A stretch of 64,000 nucleotides of DNA from Ephemerocybe angulata (GCA_013368325.1 JAACJK010000057.1:806001-870000); one strand, 5' to 3'. Positions 22,428 through 35,535 are shown, counted from the stretch's first letter. The notes: generated by a model not told the origin, from the sequence alone. Program-made: numbers and translations.

Positions 22428-22525
22428 CTATCGTGGTCGGGTTAGCACCTTCACCCGCCTTTCCCCTCCCCCCACCCGCGGTCACCTCCCCTCCCTACAT
22501 CTCTCCTACACTTACACCGACAATC

Positions 22526-25247
22526 ATGTCAGCTTCGCCTGTGGCTGAAGAGCCCAAGGGCTTCTCCTCTGCTATCGACCACGAGCACCCTGGCCTCGTC
22601 GTCCGCCAAATGCCTGACGTCCCCGAGGATGTTGACTGGTACCAGGAGCACTTGAATGATCCTAACATGGACTTGAGGGCCACCCGGCCTTCTTCGATGC
22701 GTTCATACGCAACGGACGAGAAGAAGAAGGTTCAAATGGGCTATGAGCACTCAGACTACGACAACGAGTCTCAGTATGATCAGTATTCGTCTTCGAGAGC
22801 CGAGTCTGCCATTGATTTTGACGAGTAAGTCTCCTTCGGCCTACCACACCCACTCTTGACTAACTGTCCCCAAGTGAATCCCCCTACCCCGAAGTTCGAG
22901 CCGCAGTCTCGAGTGTCGACGATCCCCTCATGCCTGTGAATACATTCCGAATGTGGTTTCTAGGCCTTTTCTTCGTCTTTGCGATTACCTTCATCAACCA
23001 GATTCTTGCCATGCGATGTGGGTTTATCTTATCACCGCGTCTCTTTCCCGGCGCTTACCAGTTCTTCAGACCCCTCCGTTTACATCACCGGCATTGTCGT
23101 TCAGCTTGTCTCTCTCCCTTGCGGCAAAGCTCTCGAAAGGATCCTCCCCAAAACCGTCTTCAACTTCTTCGGCTACAAGTGGTCGTTCAACCCTGGGCCG
23201 TTCTCCATCAAGGAGCACGTCTGCATTACAATCATGGCCAACGTTGTCGTCGCCGGGGTGTACGCCCTTGAGGTCACCCTCTCCCAAAAGGTCTTCTACG
23301 GCATGGAGGTCCCCCACGGTTACCAGATTCTTCTTTCCCTCGGCTCCCAGACATTCGGTTTCTCGCTCGGTGCCGTCCTCCGCAAGTTTGTCGTCTGGCC
23401 GTCCAGCATGATCTGGCCTGGAGCCCTCGTCAATTCTGCTCTCTTCAACACCCTCCACAGGAACTACGGTCAGCGCGACCGTGGCCACATGACGCGCGAG
23501 AGGTTCTTCCTCATTACCCTCTGCGGCAGCTTCTTGTGGTACTGGGTCCCTGGCTACCTGTTCACCGGCCTTAGCGCATTCAGCTGGGTCTGCTGGATCG
23601 TCCCCAACAACGTCACCGTGAATACCCTCTTCGGCGTGAACAGTGGCTTGGGAATGAGCATGTTGACTTTCGATTGGGGCATGATCGCTTTCATTGGAAG
23701 CCCTCTCGTTACTCCCGTGAGTACCTGCTTCCGCATCGCTGAGATACCCCCACTGACGTACTCTCTTTAGTGGTGGTCTGAAATGAACACTGCTGTCGCA
23801 TTCATCATCGTGTTCTGGCTTATCGCTCCCATTCTTTACTGTGAGTGCTCTTCTTCCATTCGCCAGAGATCTCATCCTGACATACTCCCAAGTCACCAAC
23901 ACCTGGGACTCAGCATACTTCCCCATCTCCTCCTACCTGTCTTGGGACAACACTGGAAACATGTACAACGCCACGAGGGTCCTCACCAACGGTGTTTTCG
24001 ACCAAGCCAAGTACGACGAATACTCGCCTCTGTACATGTCGACAACCCTCGCCCTTGCTTACGGTGTCGCTTTTGCTGCCTTCCCCGCCGTCTTTGTGCA
24101 CACTTTCTTGTGGTTCCGCAAGGATATTGTCCGCCGATTCCGCAACACCCTGAAGGACGAGCGTGATGTGCATTCTCGCCTGATGCAGTACTACCCTGAA
24201 GTCCCTTCCTGGTGGTACGCTGCCGTCGGAGTTGTTTCCCTGGTGTTCCTCATCGTCGCCATTGAAGTCTACCAGGAGCAACTCCCGATATGGGCCCTCT
24301 TCCTCGCGCTTGCGCTTGCCAGCTTCCTCTCCCTACCCCTCGCGATGTTGCAAGCCATCACGAATCAGCAAGTCCCGACGCAGGTCATGCACGAGCTGAT
24401 CATCGGTTACATCCTCCCAGGACGTCCCATCGCCAACATGATCTTCAAGGCCGTCGCCTTCATTAGCGGAACGCAAGCTGTCGCCTTCGCCGGAGACCTC
24501 AAGCTCGGACACTACATGAAGATCCCTCCCCGCACCATCTTTGCCATCCAGGTCATTGCAACGATCATCGGCGCCATCCTTTGCTCCTCCATCCAGGACT
24601 GGATGCTCGCGAACATCGAGGATATCTGCCGTCCCGGCCAGAAGCACGGGTTTACCTGCCCTGGCTCCGTCACCTGGTTCACCGCCTCCGTCATCTGGGG
24701 TGGTATCAGCCCCAAGCGCGTCTTCAGCATCGGCCAGCGCTACGCTTCGATGCTTCTCTTCTTCCCCCTTGGCATTTGCCTTCCCATCCCCTTCTACTTC
24801 CTCGCCCGCAGGTATCCCCTGTCGTTCTGGAGATACATCAACATCCCCGTGTTCTTCGCTGGGTTGGGTGCGATGCCTCCTGCGAGCGGTATCAACTACA
24901 TCTCGTGGGCGCTGACTGGGTTCATCTTCAACTACGTGATCAGGAGGTTCCACTTCAGGTGGTGGATGAGGTACAACTACATCCTGTCTGCTGCGCTGGA
25001 CGCGGGTGTCGCGCTCGCGGCAATTGTGATCTTCTTGGTGTTGTCGCTACCGAAAGGTGGTGTCGAGCTCAGTTGGTGGGGCAATAAGTGAGTCTCCTTA
25101 TCTTACTTCTATCTCTAGAGCCTTTCACTGACCCATGTTCCTTTCAGTGTCTGGATGGAAACCGCAGACGCATTGGGGACGCCGTTGAGATCAATTCCGG
25201 AAGGCTTTACTGTCGGAAACATCCCAGCGGTGCTTCCAGCAGCTTAA
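22526..25247 (+). CDS. Oligopeptide transporter, OPT family
   Basis: Six exons: 22526-22824, 22875-23017, 23070-23716, 23771-23840, 23893-25087, 25148-25247 (817 aa, in frame). A proton-coupled plasma-membrane importer of small peptides (or glutathione). After a ~110-residue acidic cytosolic N terminus come about 14 membrane segments. OPT signatures are the FNPGPFSIKEH block, FDWGMIAFIGSPL and the late GHYMKIPPR motif. The C terminus is short (ALGTPLRSIPEGF). The start at 22526 (MSASPVAEE) lies about 100 bases below a TATA box; the frame is open further upstream but that part reads as leader DNA. It is a stand-alone gene without a peptidase or regulator next to it. Confidence 0.95.
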
Positions 25248-25704
25248 ATCGCCCGGTATACCCCTCGTCGCATCTTCATGTTTCTATTCTGTTTCCTTTC
25301 GCACGACTTGGATAACCTCCCTCCACACCCTCATTTGTAGAATTAGTGTACATACCCCTGCATCCACTTTCACGACCATTTCCACGCACTGACTGACGAC
25401 CCGGATTTGTTGTAACCATTATCTTGTTCATTATTCACTTCATCTCGGATACCTTGACGGGCCTTCCTTTGTTGCTCTACTCTCACTTGGATTCTTGCCT
25501 GCATACCCGTTACCCATTCATGTACTTTGAATACGCACACATCAATCATGACCATCATACGCATGAATCGCTTGTATGTGCTCTTCGGAGACCTTGCTCC
25601 AGCTGGATACATCGTTATATACAGCAGCTTTAGGAAAGCAAGGTTGTCAGGATTACAAGGTTAAGAGTAAGAGGTACATTAATCGCAATGCAAGAAAGAC
25701 ACAT

Positions 25705-27314
25705 CTAAGCACTGGCAGCGGAACCCCAGATCCTCACTTCCCTTCCAGTTGCACCCCAAATCTCCTTGCCCTGTTTGCCAAAGACGAGGTCCGAAACCTC
25801 GCCTCCCTCGTCCAAGCGTAACAACTCATCCCAGGACTTGTTCGCGAACACACGCGCACCTTGGCTTCCAGCAACGCCAAGGAACTGTGCGCTGTAGTCG
25901 TACACCACCTTGTTGACCTTGAAGTCATCGCCAAGTTTGATGGACGAAGCGGCCTTGAGTTTACGGAGATCCCAGATGGACACAGTCGACTGGGAACCAG
26001 GGGCAGCGAGGTGGTAACCGTTCTCGGAGAAGGAGAGCGTGTTGATGGTGAACGGTGACGCGTCAGGCGGGGAGAGCGACACTTCAATGCCTCCCGTACG
26101 AATGTCGTAGATATGAATGGCAGCGCTGGTGGTGCCGAGGGCGAAGAGGATTCCGTCGGGGTGAACGGCGATGGAGCTGAATGGGTCTTCCGATGGAGCG
26201 GAGCGGAATATCTGCTCGAAATTCGTCATGTCGTACAGCGAGTAGGTCTTGTCGGCAGATGAGAGACCAAAAATGGTCTTCGTCGGGTGCACGACGAGGC
26301 CGGTAAGCTCAGCCTTGTGGCTCCGGATGGTGGCTTTGGGGATGTAATCACCGGTGCTGCTGTCGTGAGCCCAAACTTTCGCGATTTTATCAGCGCCCGC
26401 TGACAAAATGAGAGTAGGCTCTCCCTCCTTTTCGCGCAGGGCGACATGGTTGACCTTCTTTGCGTGTCCACGGAGGGACGCAAGGACCTTGTCGGTGCTT
26501 CGGTCATAGAGTTGGACAATGTGGTCGTTGCCGCCGGTGAGGAACTGGGAGGGGTTGGCCTGGGACACTGCGAGGGCGGTGATACCAGCAGGGGACGCCG
26601 AATGGAGGGATGGGACAGTGTGGATAGCGGTATAGGTCTTGACCTCTGCAGGGGACGCGTAGCCTGGAGTGGTCTTTCGCTTCTTGCGGGAGGCGGAGAG
26701 CGTCTTGTGAGTTTCCTCAATCTGGCTGATGATTTCAACAGGGAGGCCGGTCTCTGCCATTTCGACGTCCTCCGCTGCAGCGGCCTGTGTGGGAGCAATT
26801 CCCATAGAAGACTGAACATTTGACAGTGCCCTGGATGATATTGTTAGCTTTCAGACGTGGTTGAGACGACCTGACACGCACTCCCTGGCAGCGTCGCGTT
26901 CGCGAAGTAAGCGCGCGACCACCCTGTTTGCGGCGTCCTGAGCGTAAAGGGAGTAGCTCAGCTCCTGACGGGTAGCGTTGTACTTCTGCTCGAGCGCATG
27001 CGTGCTCAGCACCATCGCGTCCCATTCATTCTGGAGAAGCTGGAGTAGGGCGGGTATCGAGGTGTGTGTCGGGGGACGCGGTGCAGCGTTTTCCGGGCCT
27101 ATTTTCAGTCAGTATTAGGCTGCATAAGGTCCGTTTAATACTTACTGGCTTTGATTGTCACAAGGTCCGACTCCTCGAGCTTTTCTCCGGTGGTGGGGTC
27201 AGTCCCATTTTCGTTGATATATTTGAGAATGAGGCGTTTCTCGTAAACCTTGCCGGACTTGGTCGAGACGACGGGCTCCTGGGGTGGCTCTCCAGAGATT
27301 CCGCAGAAGAACAT
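25705..27314 (-). CDS. PRP19: Pre-mRNA-processing factor 19, U-box E3 ligase of the NineTeen complex
   Basis: Three exons: 27314-27146, 27098-26882, 26830-25705 (503 aa). Prp19 is the scaffold and E3 ubiquitin ligase of the NTC, needed for spliceosome activation. The N terminus MFFCGISGEPPQEPVVS is the start of the U-box, which runs to about residue 56 (INENGTDPTTGEKL). The tetramerising coiled coil follows (ALLQLLQNEWDAMVLSTHAL). The large third exon encodes the seven-bladed WD40 propeller (for example FLTGGNDHIVQLYD, VSIWDLRKL). Length matches the family (about 500 aa). It shares a 133-base divergent promoter with SGT2. Confidence 0.97.
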
Positions 27315-27447
27315 GGCTGATGAAGAGGTGTTGGCGTGATTCAAGCAAGTCCAACCTCGCCAACGACACACAAGCCCTGTTTGCCGTTGTTTGGCTGAAT
27401 TCCCCTGACCGCGCTGGAGTCTCTTCGTCTCAGCCTCCAGAGCAGCC
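27315..27447. promoter_or_regulatory. Compact bidirectional promoter of PRP19 and SGT2
   Basis: Only 133 bases separate the two divergent ATGs, so both 5' UTRs and the core promoters must share this stretch. No TATA box is visible. Confidence 0.7.
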
Positions 27448-28698
27448 ATGGCAGATAACAAACAGCGTCTCGTTTACTCAATCATCGAGTTCCTCAACGA
27501 GTCCATCGAGGACGGGACTGTCAAGTCCGACGACAAGGAGAGTCTCGAGGTTGCCAGTGCGTGATTATCGTACAAGGCCGCCATACCATTTCATTGACCA
27601 ACGGATTACAGTCCAGTGCATCGGAGAGGCTTTCGGTGTCGATCCATCCGATCCTGAGCAAGCTGCACAGCTCACCTCGAAGCCAGCCACACTCAAGAAC
27701 ATCTTCGATGTCTTCACGAAGACAAGAGACAAGGCCAAGCTTGCATCTGGGGCAAGCTCGACCCCAGACGCGGCCCCTAATGCCTCCTCCCCGTCCCCCG
27801 CTTCCCAGCCTCAGGCTCCGTCAGCGGAAGTAAAGGCAGAGGCTGAAAAGCTCAAGGCACAGGGAAACTCACTCATGACCAGCAAAAAGTATGACGAGGC
27901 CATCCAGAAGTACGACGAGGCTATCGCTCTGGACGCCACTAACCCCGTCTACTTCTCAAACCGCGCCGCCGCATACGCAAGCAAGGGGGACCATCTCTCT
28001 GCTATCGGCGATGCTGAGGAGGCTATCGCCATCGACCCCAAATTTGTCAAAGCTTATTCAAGACTCGGGTACGTGTCCCAATGCTCGAGAACCTTCCATC
28101 CCATCTAATCTAGTGATCCAGACACGCACAGTATTCCCTCGGCGACTTCGCTGCGTCGGCGTCTGCCTTTGAGCGTGGCTTAAAGCTCGAGCCAACCAAC
28201 GCAAACCTAAAGGCAGGGCTGGAGAACGCCAAAGCGCGACTGGCCGTCGAATCCCCATCTCCCGCTACATCAAATCGCGCCCCAGCAGCCTCAACGCCGC
28301 CTGCAGGCGGCGCCCCTGCTGGTTTGGGTGGGCTTGCAGATCTTTTCGGAAGCATGGGTGGTGGAGGTGGAGGAATGCCAGACTTTGCGAGCTTGATGCA
28401 GAATCCTGAGGTCATGCGTATGGCCGGTCAGCTTGCCGCCAATGGAGGTTTGGCAAACCTTATGCGTGACCCGAACATCGCGAACATGGTAAGCAAAACT
28501 TCGGGCCCGTACCTCTCAGCAATCTAATGACATGTCTGCAGGCAAGCCGATTCCAGAGTGGTGATATGCCCTCTGCGGATGAGCTTCGTGACGTGTGAGT
28601 ACTTGCCTTCATTCTCGATCTCTGAGATTCGGTACTAACATTGACCATCTCCTAGGGCCGGGAGACTTGGTGGAAGCGGCGGCCTCGATGGCCTGTAA
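27448..28698 (+). CDS. SGT2: Small glutamine-rich TPR co-chaperone Sgt2/SGTA
   Basis: Five exons: 27448-27556, 27612-28068, 28122-28488, 28542-28594, 28656-28698 (342 aa). Sgt2 receives tail-anchored membrane proteins and passes them to the GET pathway. The N-terminal dimerisation domain (LVYSIIEFLNES ... AIQCIGEAFGVD) binds Get4/Get5. Three TPR repeats follow from about residue 115 (KAQGNSLMTSKKYDEAIQKY; NPVYFSNRAAAY; KAYSRLGHAQYSLGDF) and bind Hsp70/Hsp90 tails. The C-terminal region (LADLFGSMGGGGGGMPDFA, LMQNPEVMRMAGQLA) is the client-binding, Met/Gly-rich part. All phases agree. Confidence 0.96.
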
Positions 28699-28861
28699 TT
28701 GACCTCGCCGCAATCCCGATTCAGACTCGCTAGATTCCTATCCATACTACCCACCAGCATCCATTTTCATCAGTCTTGTGTACATCCCTCCAGGCTCCAG
28801 CATCTTACTATCTGATCTCATCTACCAAAGACTGTACCCTGAATACCATCGTTATAAGTCG

Positions 28862-29344
28862 CATAATCCTTACCCTTGATCGCCTTCATTGACCCAGAAC
28901 CAGGGCGAAAGCCACTCGGAATCGTGATAGAATGAATAGATATTATTGTTTACAACGGGGGTGAGGCCTGGTGACTGTAGCGCAATCCTGGAGTCCGGGA
29001 TTATTGGACCGTAAGATACATATTCAATGCGGGTATGCCAAAGAACGATAAGTAATGGGGGTAAAGGTGGCAAGGCGGAAGACGAGAGCCCGAGGGAGAT
29101 TCGCGAAACAAAGAGCGAGGAGATCGACGACCGACTACGGCAGCAATGAACGAAAGGGATAGCAGTGTAATGAGGCGGCATTGTAGAGTGAGAAATCGTT
29201 AGAGCGTTGAGGAGAAATACAGCAAGGAGGCTTGTGGGATCATAGGGGCTAATGGTGTGTTGAAGATGAAGGAGCATAGGATTTGTTGTACAATGTGGAA
29301 GGAGAACAAGCGGACGAAATCATTCGCAACTCGTGGCGCCAATG
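28862..29344. other. Intergenic 3' region between two convergent genes
   Basis: This is the common downstream region of SGT2 and the Myb/C2H2 gene. A 135-codon frame on the minus strand has no recognisable similarity or codon pattern and is treated as chance. Confidence 0.55.
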
Positions 29345-31883
29345 TTAGGCAGGAACAGCAGCAGCATTACTGCTACTAGGTAGAGCGGCAGAGCCGCTCA
29401 CAAGAGGACTGGCAGCGGCCAAGCCGCTGGGAGAGGAGGCAGCAGTCATAGGGTCATTGTCTTTGCGGAAACGCATCTTCTTCGCCTTCTTGGGTAACTC
29501 ACGCTCCAGGGCTGGGGGCACGCTGTCGAATTGGAGGAACGTTTCTGGTGCATGACCCTGACAAAAGAAGCGGGTTAGTTCAACGAAAAAGCTGCACCGA
29601 GCATGGTAAAGATTCCAACATACGTGTTTCTGGTGATATCGCAGCCCGCTGGGTTGCCTATACGCTTTGAAGCAGTTTGGTACGGGACAAACCCATTTCC
29701 GGCCTGCTTCCTCTTCCTCATCATCAGCAGTTCTGGTAGCGGCGGCGACGAATTGTTGTAGTGAATCAGCTTCATATCGACTTTGAACGGCCTTCTTAAA
29801 ATGGACCGTAGACACCTGAAGATGATACTGCAGACCATTGACCGACTGCCAAACCACAAAAAAAAGAAAAGAAAAAAAAAGGGTCAGTACGTCGGTCAAA
29901 CTGGTACATTATTAGCTTACCTTCCAAGTCTTCCCGCATCCTTGTAAACCGCATCTAAAGAATTTGTCGTAACCCTCCACACCGGGGTGATCGTCCCGGT
30001 GGTGGTCACACAAGTCCTTCGAAGTTTGATAACAGTTTCGACTACTTTCTTCTTCGTTAGACCAGCAGTCTTCGTGGCCGCAAGCGTAGGGTCGGACATC
30101 CGGACTATGGAGATATCTGAAGTCAGCCATTGCTCCAGAGCAGGTAAAAAGGGACCCTCACTCTTCCGATAGCTTCAAAGTCGATGATAAACGAGTAGCC
30201 TCGGTTCTAGACCGCACGACCGGTTTCCGTTTCCTCTTCGGAGCTTGGGGAACGGAGAACAGCAGCGATCCTCCTGGGCCAACCGAGGGCGAGACAGGTA
30301 TAGAAGATATATCCGCCAAATTGGACAACGGCGCCAGGTCCGATTGGATCTCGGAATTCGGAGTTGCTGGAGAAATCTGAGCGGTGGGCGGATAGGGTGT
30401 GGACGCAGCGGACGATAGCTCCCAAGTATCCGTTGTCGTCGACGATACAGAATGTTGTAGGTATGCGGGGGAGAAGTCTTGGGAAGTGCTTGAAAACAGG
30501 GCGGAGAGCTGTGGGGAGTTCCATTCGCTGCTGAAGTGGAAGGGATTTGGATTTGGATTTGGATAGGGGGACTCAGGCTGAGGAAGAGTGAAGAGAGCCG
30601 ACAGTGCTATCGGGGAAACACCACCGGACATGGCTGGGTCCTGTGATGTCGAGTCACCAGTGAATACCATAGGGTGGGTTTCTCCAAAATGTCCAGATCG
30701 GATGAAAGACTGCGTGAAGGAAGACATGTTCGAGTCAAAATTGTGGTGATCCATGTTGAAGTCTCCCAGCGACACTGTTATATCGTTAGGGGGAATGTGG
30801 GAGTTGCCAATGAATAAAGGAGATGCTGTTTGAGAGACAGGCTGTGAATGAGAATGGTAGAACTGGCTAGTATGGTGATATGGCATGAAAGGATCCGGAG
30901 GGAGCGGTCGTGACCTCGGTGGCGGAGCTGAAAGCGCAGCACTCAACGAGGAGGAGGCGAATTGGAACGGTGCCACCTTTGGAGACACAGCAACGACCTC
31001 AGGTGTTGGTTCCCGGAACGCGACAGTCGGGCGGGACTCCCCAGCAGAGATGATTGGATACATTTCCGGCGGGTAGTAGGGCCAGTCTTGGGTCTCCGGG
31101 GCTTCGAGCTGGATAGATATATGTTCTGGTGAGCAAGGTTCTGATGCTTGGAAGGCAGTTTCTTGCGATATCGATGGTTCCAGTGGGGGAGGCGATTTCC
31201 TTGACCTTGGAGAGCCATAAGGATGAGCACCACGTCCACCCCCGCGTTTATTACTACGCTCCAGTAGTCGCCACCTGTGCATGCTGTTAACACACGTTCC
31301 CCCCAAAAGTCAAGCACTACACACCTGTTCCTGCAGGCAAGGCCACTTCTCTGAAGCTCCTGCCCAACCGCCTTCCATTTAGTGCCATGGGTAGCGAAGG
31401 CTTTCCTCAGCTTCTCATCGTCCTCTGGTGTGAATGGCTCTTTCTTGAGGTCTGGATCCAGCGCTTCTTGATATCGTTTCGAACATGCGTCGTCCGTTCT
31501 CCCCTCAATGTTGCGGGCAATAAGAGACCACTGTTTTCCATATTCGTTGTAGAGGCGAATTAGGAGCTCGTCTTCCTCCTTCGTCCAGGCAGACTTCTTC
31601 ACGGTTGGCGTCAAAGAGTGCAGCCAGCGCTGCCAATAAATTTTAACTTTGCAACAGGATAAAGGCCATAGCTGGATCCTACTTTTCTGCAAGCTTTGTT
31701 GGTCCTTCCCTCTATCAATAAGGCGATGTCCTTCCAGTGGTCCTGGTCTCCCCAGAGATTGACCCCTTGCCGAAGTAGGATGTCTGTGGGAAGGGCGATT
31801 GTTGGCGGAGCTACAGGAGGATCAGGAAGATAGTGCTCACCCTCATGGTCTGTCCATGGTCGACCAGGATTTCGTTCGGCCAT
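29345..31883 (-). CDS. Myb-repeat plus C2H2 zinc-finger DNA-binding protein
   Basis: Six exons: 31883-31683, 31629-31325, 31274-30162, 30116-29921, 29845-29624, 29557-29345 (749 aa). Residues ~30-165 hold Myb/SANT repeats: a degenerate first one ending HWKDIALLIEGRTNKACRKRW, then AWTKEEDELLIRLYNEYGKQW...CSKRY and PFTPEDDEKLRKAF...LACRNRW. A long Ser/Pro-rich disordered middle follows. The C terminus has C2H2 fingers (YACGHEDCW...CDHH; FRCGLQGCGKTWK...LQYH; WVCPVPNCFKAYRQPSGLRYHQKH) resembling the SFP1 type. The Myb and zinc-finger parts are joined by intron 30161-30117 in correct phase. Two separate genes are less likely, because only about 28 bases would lie between stop and ATG. Targets are unknown. 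Confidence 0.8.
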
Positions 31884-32072
31884 GGGCAGATTATCAAGAA
31901 ATCATACCCTGGTGTGGATGAAGGAGGTCGAGAGGTGTAAACGGATTCGGGTCGTCGCGTGTCAGAGTCACGCGATGATTGCACAGCTTCTCCTTCAATA
32001 TTCATCCCCCCAGAGTCAGTGTCACACTTGATTGATCGACGCACAGTAGCAGGTTTCAGCTCGACCATCACA
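31884..32072. promoter_or_regulatory. Divergent promoter of the Myb/C2H2 gene and PRP17
   Basis: 189 bases between divergent start codons; no TATA box seen. Confidence 0.6.
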
Positions 32073-34158
32073 ATGTCCTTGGCTATCGACTATTCCTCAG
32101 ACGAGGATGAAATTCGCAATGCAGTTGCGAAGGATGCCTTTGGACTATCGTCCCTACCTGCATCGAAGAAGCCTCGCGTTGAAGAGTCATCCATTGTACC
32201 AATGACTACCGACACGGCGCCCCACGTTTTGTCAGAGGTACGTTCGTTATTCACGTCTGCTATATGGCCCGCCTTACAATTCTCTAGGACCCTTTAAATC
32301 TGAAAACACTTGTAACGCGGCCGACAGATACCCAAATGAATGTCAACATCCCGTACGAAGAGATGATACTCCCGCTTCAAGGCCCAGAAAATCCCTTCGC
32401 CGACCGCAACCGTTTTCTCAACCAGAATGCTCTTGCTGGTCATGTCGAAGAACAGTCAATGACGGACCATGCGTTTCGCTCGCAGCACCTTACCCATTCA
32501 ATCCTTGGGTACTCTGCCAACCCCTCGGTTGACCCGAATGCACCGACCGTCCTCGGCTCTTTAGAGGCAGCTCAGGCCAATAAATTCGCGACTCTGGATA
32601 CTCTGCGCGCGTCGCGCTCGCAGAAGAAAGAACTGAAGCGGAAGCGGAAGGCTAAGGGTGATCTGGATGTTGTCGACGGGGAAGGTGCTTATGTCGGCCC
32701 ATGGGCAGGTTGGAAAGGTGACGATCAGCAACAAGAGTTTCTGGCGGGCGTGGAGGCAGGTGATGAGGAGGAAGAGGAGGAAGAGGAGGAAGAAGAGGAA
32801 GTACCAACGACGCTAAAGAAGGCGAAGCCGAAGATGGGTGCATCGGGCCAAGAAACCTCGATATTCCATGGCAAGTCGATGACAGATTACCAGGGAAGAA
32901 CGTACATGTCGCCGCCTGTGGCAGAAGCACCGAACCTCCTCCAGGAAGCTGGGTCGCAGGATTGTTTCATTCCCAAGGTTTGTATCCACACGTGGACTGG
33001 CCACACACAGGGAGTGTCTGTCATCCGGACGTTCCCAAAAACTGGGCACATGTTTATGAGCGGGTCGATGGATACGAAGATCAAGGTACGAACATCATTT
33101 TATGTCTTTGGTAGTTTAGGCTGATTCTCTTGCAGTTGTGGGACATATACACTCATGGGAACTGCTTGCGTACCTTCAACGGCCATACGAAGGCAGTGAA
33201 AGACATCTGCTTTTCGAACGACGGACGACAATTCTTGTCATGCGCGTATGACCGTACGATGAAGCTCTGGGACACGGAAACTGGACAGTGCATAAAACGT
33301 TTCGGTAACGGAAAGATCCCGTATGTCGTCAAATTCCATCCAGACGAAGACAAGCAACACATCTTCTTGGCGGGTATGTCTGACAAGAAGATCATTCAGG
33401 TATGTCCTCGATCATCTCGCTTTGACGTCTGCTATAACGCACGATTCAGTACGACATGAACTCTGGAGAAATCACTCAAGAATATGACCAACATCTTGGC
33501 CCGGTGAACACCATCACGTTCGTCGACGAGAACCGCCGCTTTGTGACCACATCCGACGACAAGACGATTCGGGCCTGGGACTTCGATATTCCCGTTGTCA
33601 TCAAGTATATTGCCGAGCCTCACATGCACTCAATGCCTGCAGTTACCTTGCATCCCTCTAGTAAGCAGTATTCTTCATTCGAAGTTTGATACCTGTTTCC
33701 TTACCAACTTTTGCAGACAAGTACTTTGCAGCGCAATCCCTTGACAACCAGATTCTCGTCTACAGCACAGACAATTTCCGGCAGAACAGAAAGAAACGTT
33801 TCGCAGGTCATTCTGTTGCTGGCTACGCTTGCCAGGTTGGATTCTCGCCAGACGGGAAATGGATAAGCAGCGGCGACGGGGACGGCAACGTTGTATTTTG
33901 GGACTGGAAAACGGGTCGTATCAAGTCTCGTCTGAAAGCTCATTCGAAAGTTGTTATCGCGCACGAATGGCTGCCTCATGAGACAGTGAGTTGCAAATCG
34001 CGTTGTCCGGGGAATCGGGAACAGTCGCTAACTCCTTACCCTCCATCTTACAGTCCAAGGTTATCACTGCGTCATGGGATGGGTTGATCAAACTTTGGGT
34101 ACGTCTTGACTATTCCTTAATATTATCTTCGACCTGACCCCGCTCTCCCCAGGATTGA
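32073..34158 (+). CDS. PRP17: Pre-mRNA-processing factor 17 (CDC40), WD40 splicing factor
   Basis: Seven exons: 32073-32237, 32288-33085, 33136-33399, 33450-33660, 33717-33985, 34054-34098, 34153-34158 (585 aa). Prp17/Cdc40 acts in the second catalytic step of splicing. The N terminus starts [13 protein letters not shown], followed by the conserved [22 protein letters not shown] and [18 protein letters not shown] blocks. A poly-Glu tract lies near residue 210. Seven WD40 repeats fill the C-terminal half, beginning [19 protein letters not shown] and ending [16 protein letters not shown]. The last exon carries just one codon plus the stop (GAT TGA). Confidence 0.95.
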
Positions 34159-35415
34159 GCCGTATGCGCCGCTTCATCTGCGTTGTTGCGCATGACATCA
34201 TGCCTTATCATGTATGGCCCCCGATGAGGGCTCGCATCTTGGGATGCAATTTTATCGGACTACGACGCCGTCCTGTAGAATGCACTTTAGGTTCAGCTAT
34301 CGATAGATATTTTGCGATGCGCTCTGAAACAGCCAATAATGGCTACATTCGTTCTCGTATCCAGAAGGCTGAAGCAAACCCCCGAATGGTCGGGGTCCGA
34401 ACAAAAAAGGTCAAGGCATGACGGGAGCTTGTAACTTGGGAGGTGTGTGGTGACTGTCTTTTCAGATAAGATCTCACTGATGGCTTGAGCTGAAGCTGTA
34501 AGTATTGACATAACCATGTGCCCAGATGTACCCTCACCAGCTGGGTTGAACGTCGATAATCAGCAGCTTTTCTCTTAGCCATCTTGACGGCAATCATTGT
34601 CTTCTTGCAGCTTGGGGCGCTCCGGCCTTCGAACAAACTTCCTTGCTCAACAAGAGTCAAATGCATGTAAGTAAGGGGCGTTGATGGAGCAGACGACAGG
34701 AACTATCCTCTTTTTGTCTCGACCTCCGCTTGCCGCTATGAATGCTGGGCTACATTCATGACAACAGCTGTCCAAGCCTGCACCTAAGTACTGGTCCGGG
34801 ACCAGTCCTTCTCTCGCCCATACAGGCACTCGAATTTCGATAGTTGTGGAGCATCATCACAAGGCCCCCGGCGCGTAGTCGTGAAGTGCATGACTATAAG
34901 TAATACGCTGTAATACGGCAATTCCGAAGAGCGCCCGGGTACATACGCGTCCATGCGCTTGCTGAAACCATTCTTATCAGGTGAGCGCTTACCATATTAT
35001 TCTAGGCAGGCACGATACCTCAACTCCCCAGGTGCCAGCAGGAAAGAGCAGGAATCGATCGAACGTAACCTCAACGTTAGCCTTTGACCCGAACATTCAA
35101 ATCAAGCAGTTGAGAACGAGAACATGATTTGGCCCTCTCGAACGTTATCGAGATGCGCAGGTGATCGTTGCAGGCCAAATCTACTCTTGCCTGGGTACGG
35201 ACGGAGTCTGAGAGGCAGTCACACAGGCGCCTGAGAAATCGAAAGCCCATCTGTCAAATCTCAGCACCCCCATCTTGTTAACATGGCGTAATACTCACAA
35301 ATGGGAACAGCCGCGTGCGAAGCCGTAGCGGATTCTTTGTCTGCCTTCCACAAGGACCAAATGTGGCAAAGCGGATCGACTTGACAAGTCCCGGGTCCCG
35401 ACCGCAACAAGCCAC
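34159..35415. other. Intergenic region upstream of the repeated-peptide gene
   Basis: About 1.25 kb without a supported gene. Only short chance frames are seen; none has a family signature. It probably contains the regulatory region of the secreted peptide precursor that follows. Confidence 0.6.
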
Positions 35416-35425
35416 TATTTATAAG
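35416..35425 (+). promoter_or_regulatory. TATA box of the repeated-peptide precursor gene
   Basis: TATTTATAAG about 110-120 bases above the ATG at 35536, followed by pyrimidine-rich DNA. This is typical of inducible or highly expressed fungal genes. Confidence 0.6.
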
Positions 35426-35535
35426 GCCCCAACTTGTTCCTGGGCCTCAGTTTTTTCCACCCCACCTCCATTTCGGTTTCCCTGCATAACTCCCCTTAAC
35501 TCTGATCATTCCTCGTGTCCCGACCCTTCGTTAAT

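Noticed and set aside
23066..24953. Long acidic minus-strand frames
   Set aside because: Antisense of the OPT transporter exons; hydrophobic codons read backwards as Glu/Asp-rich.
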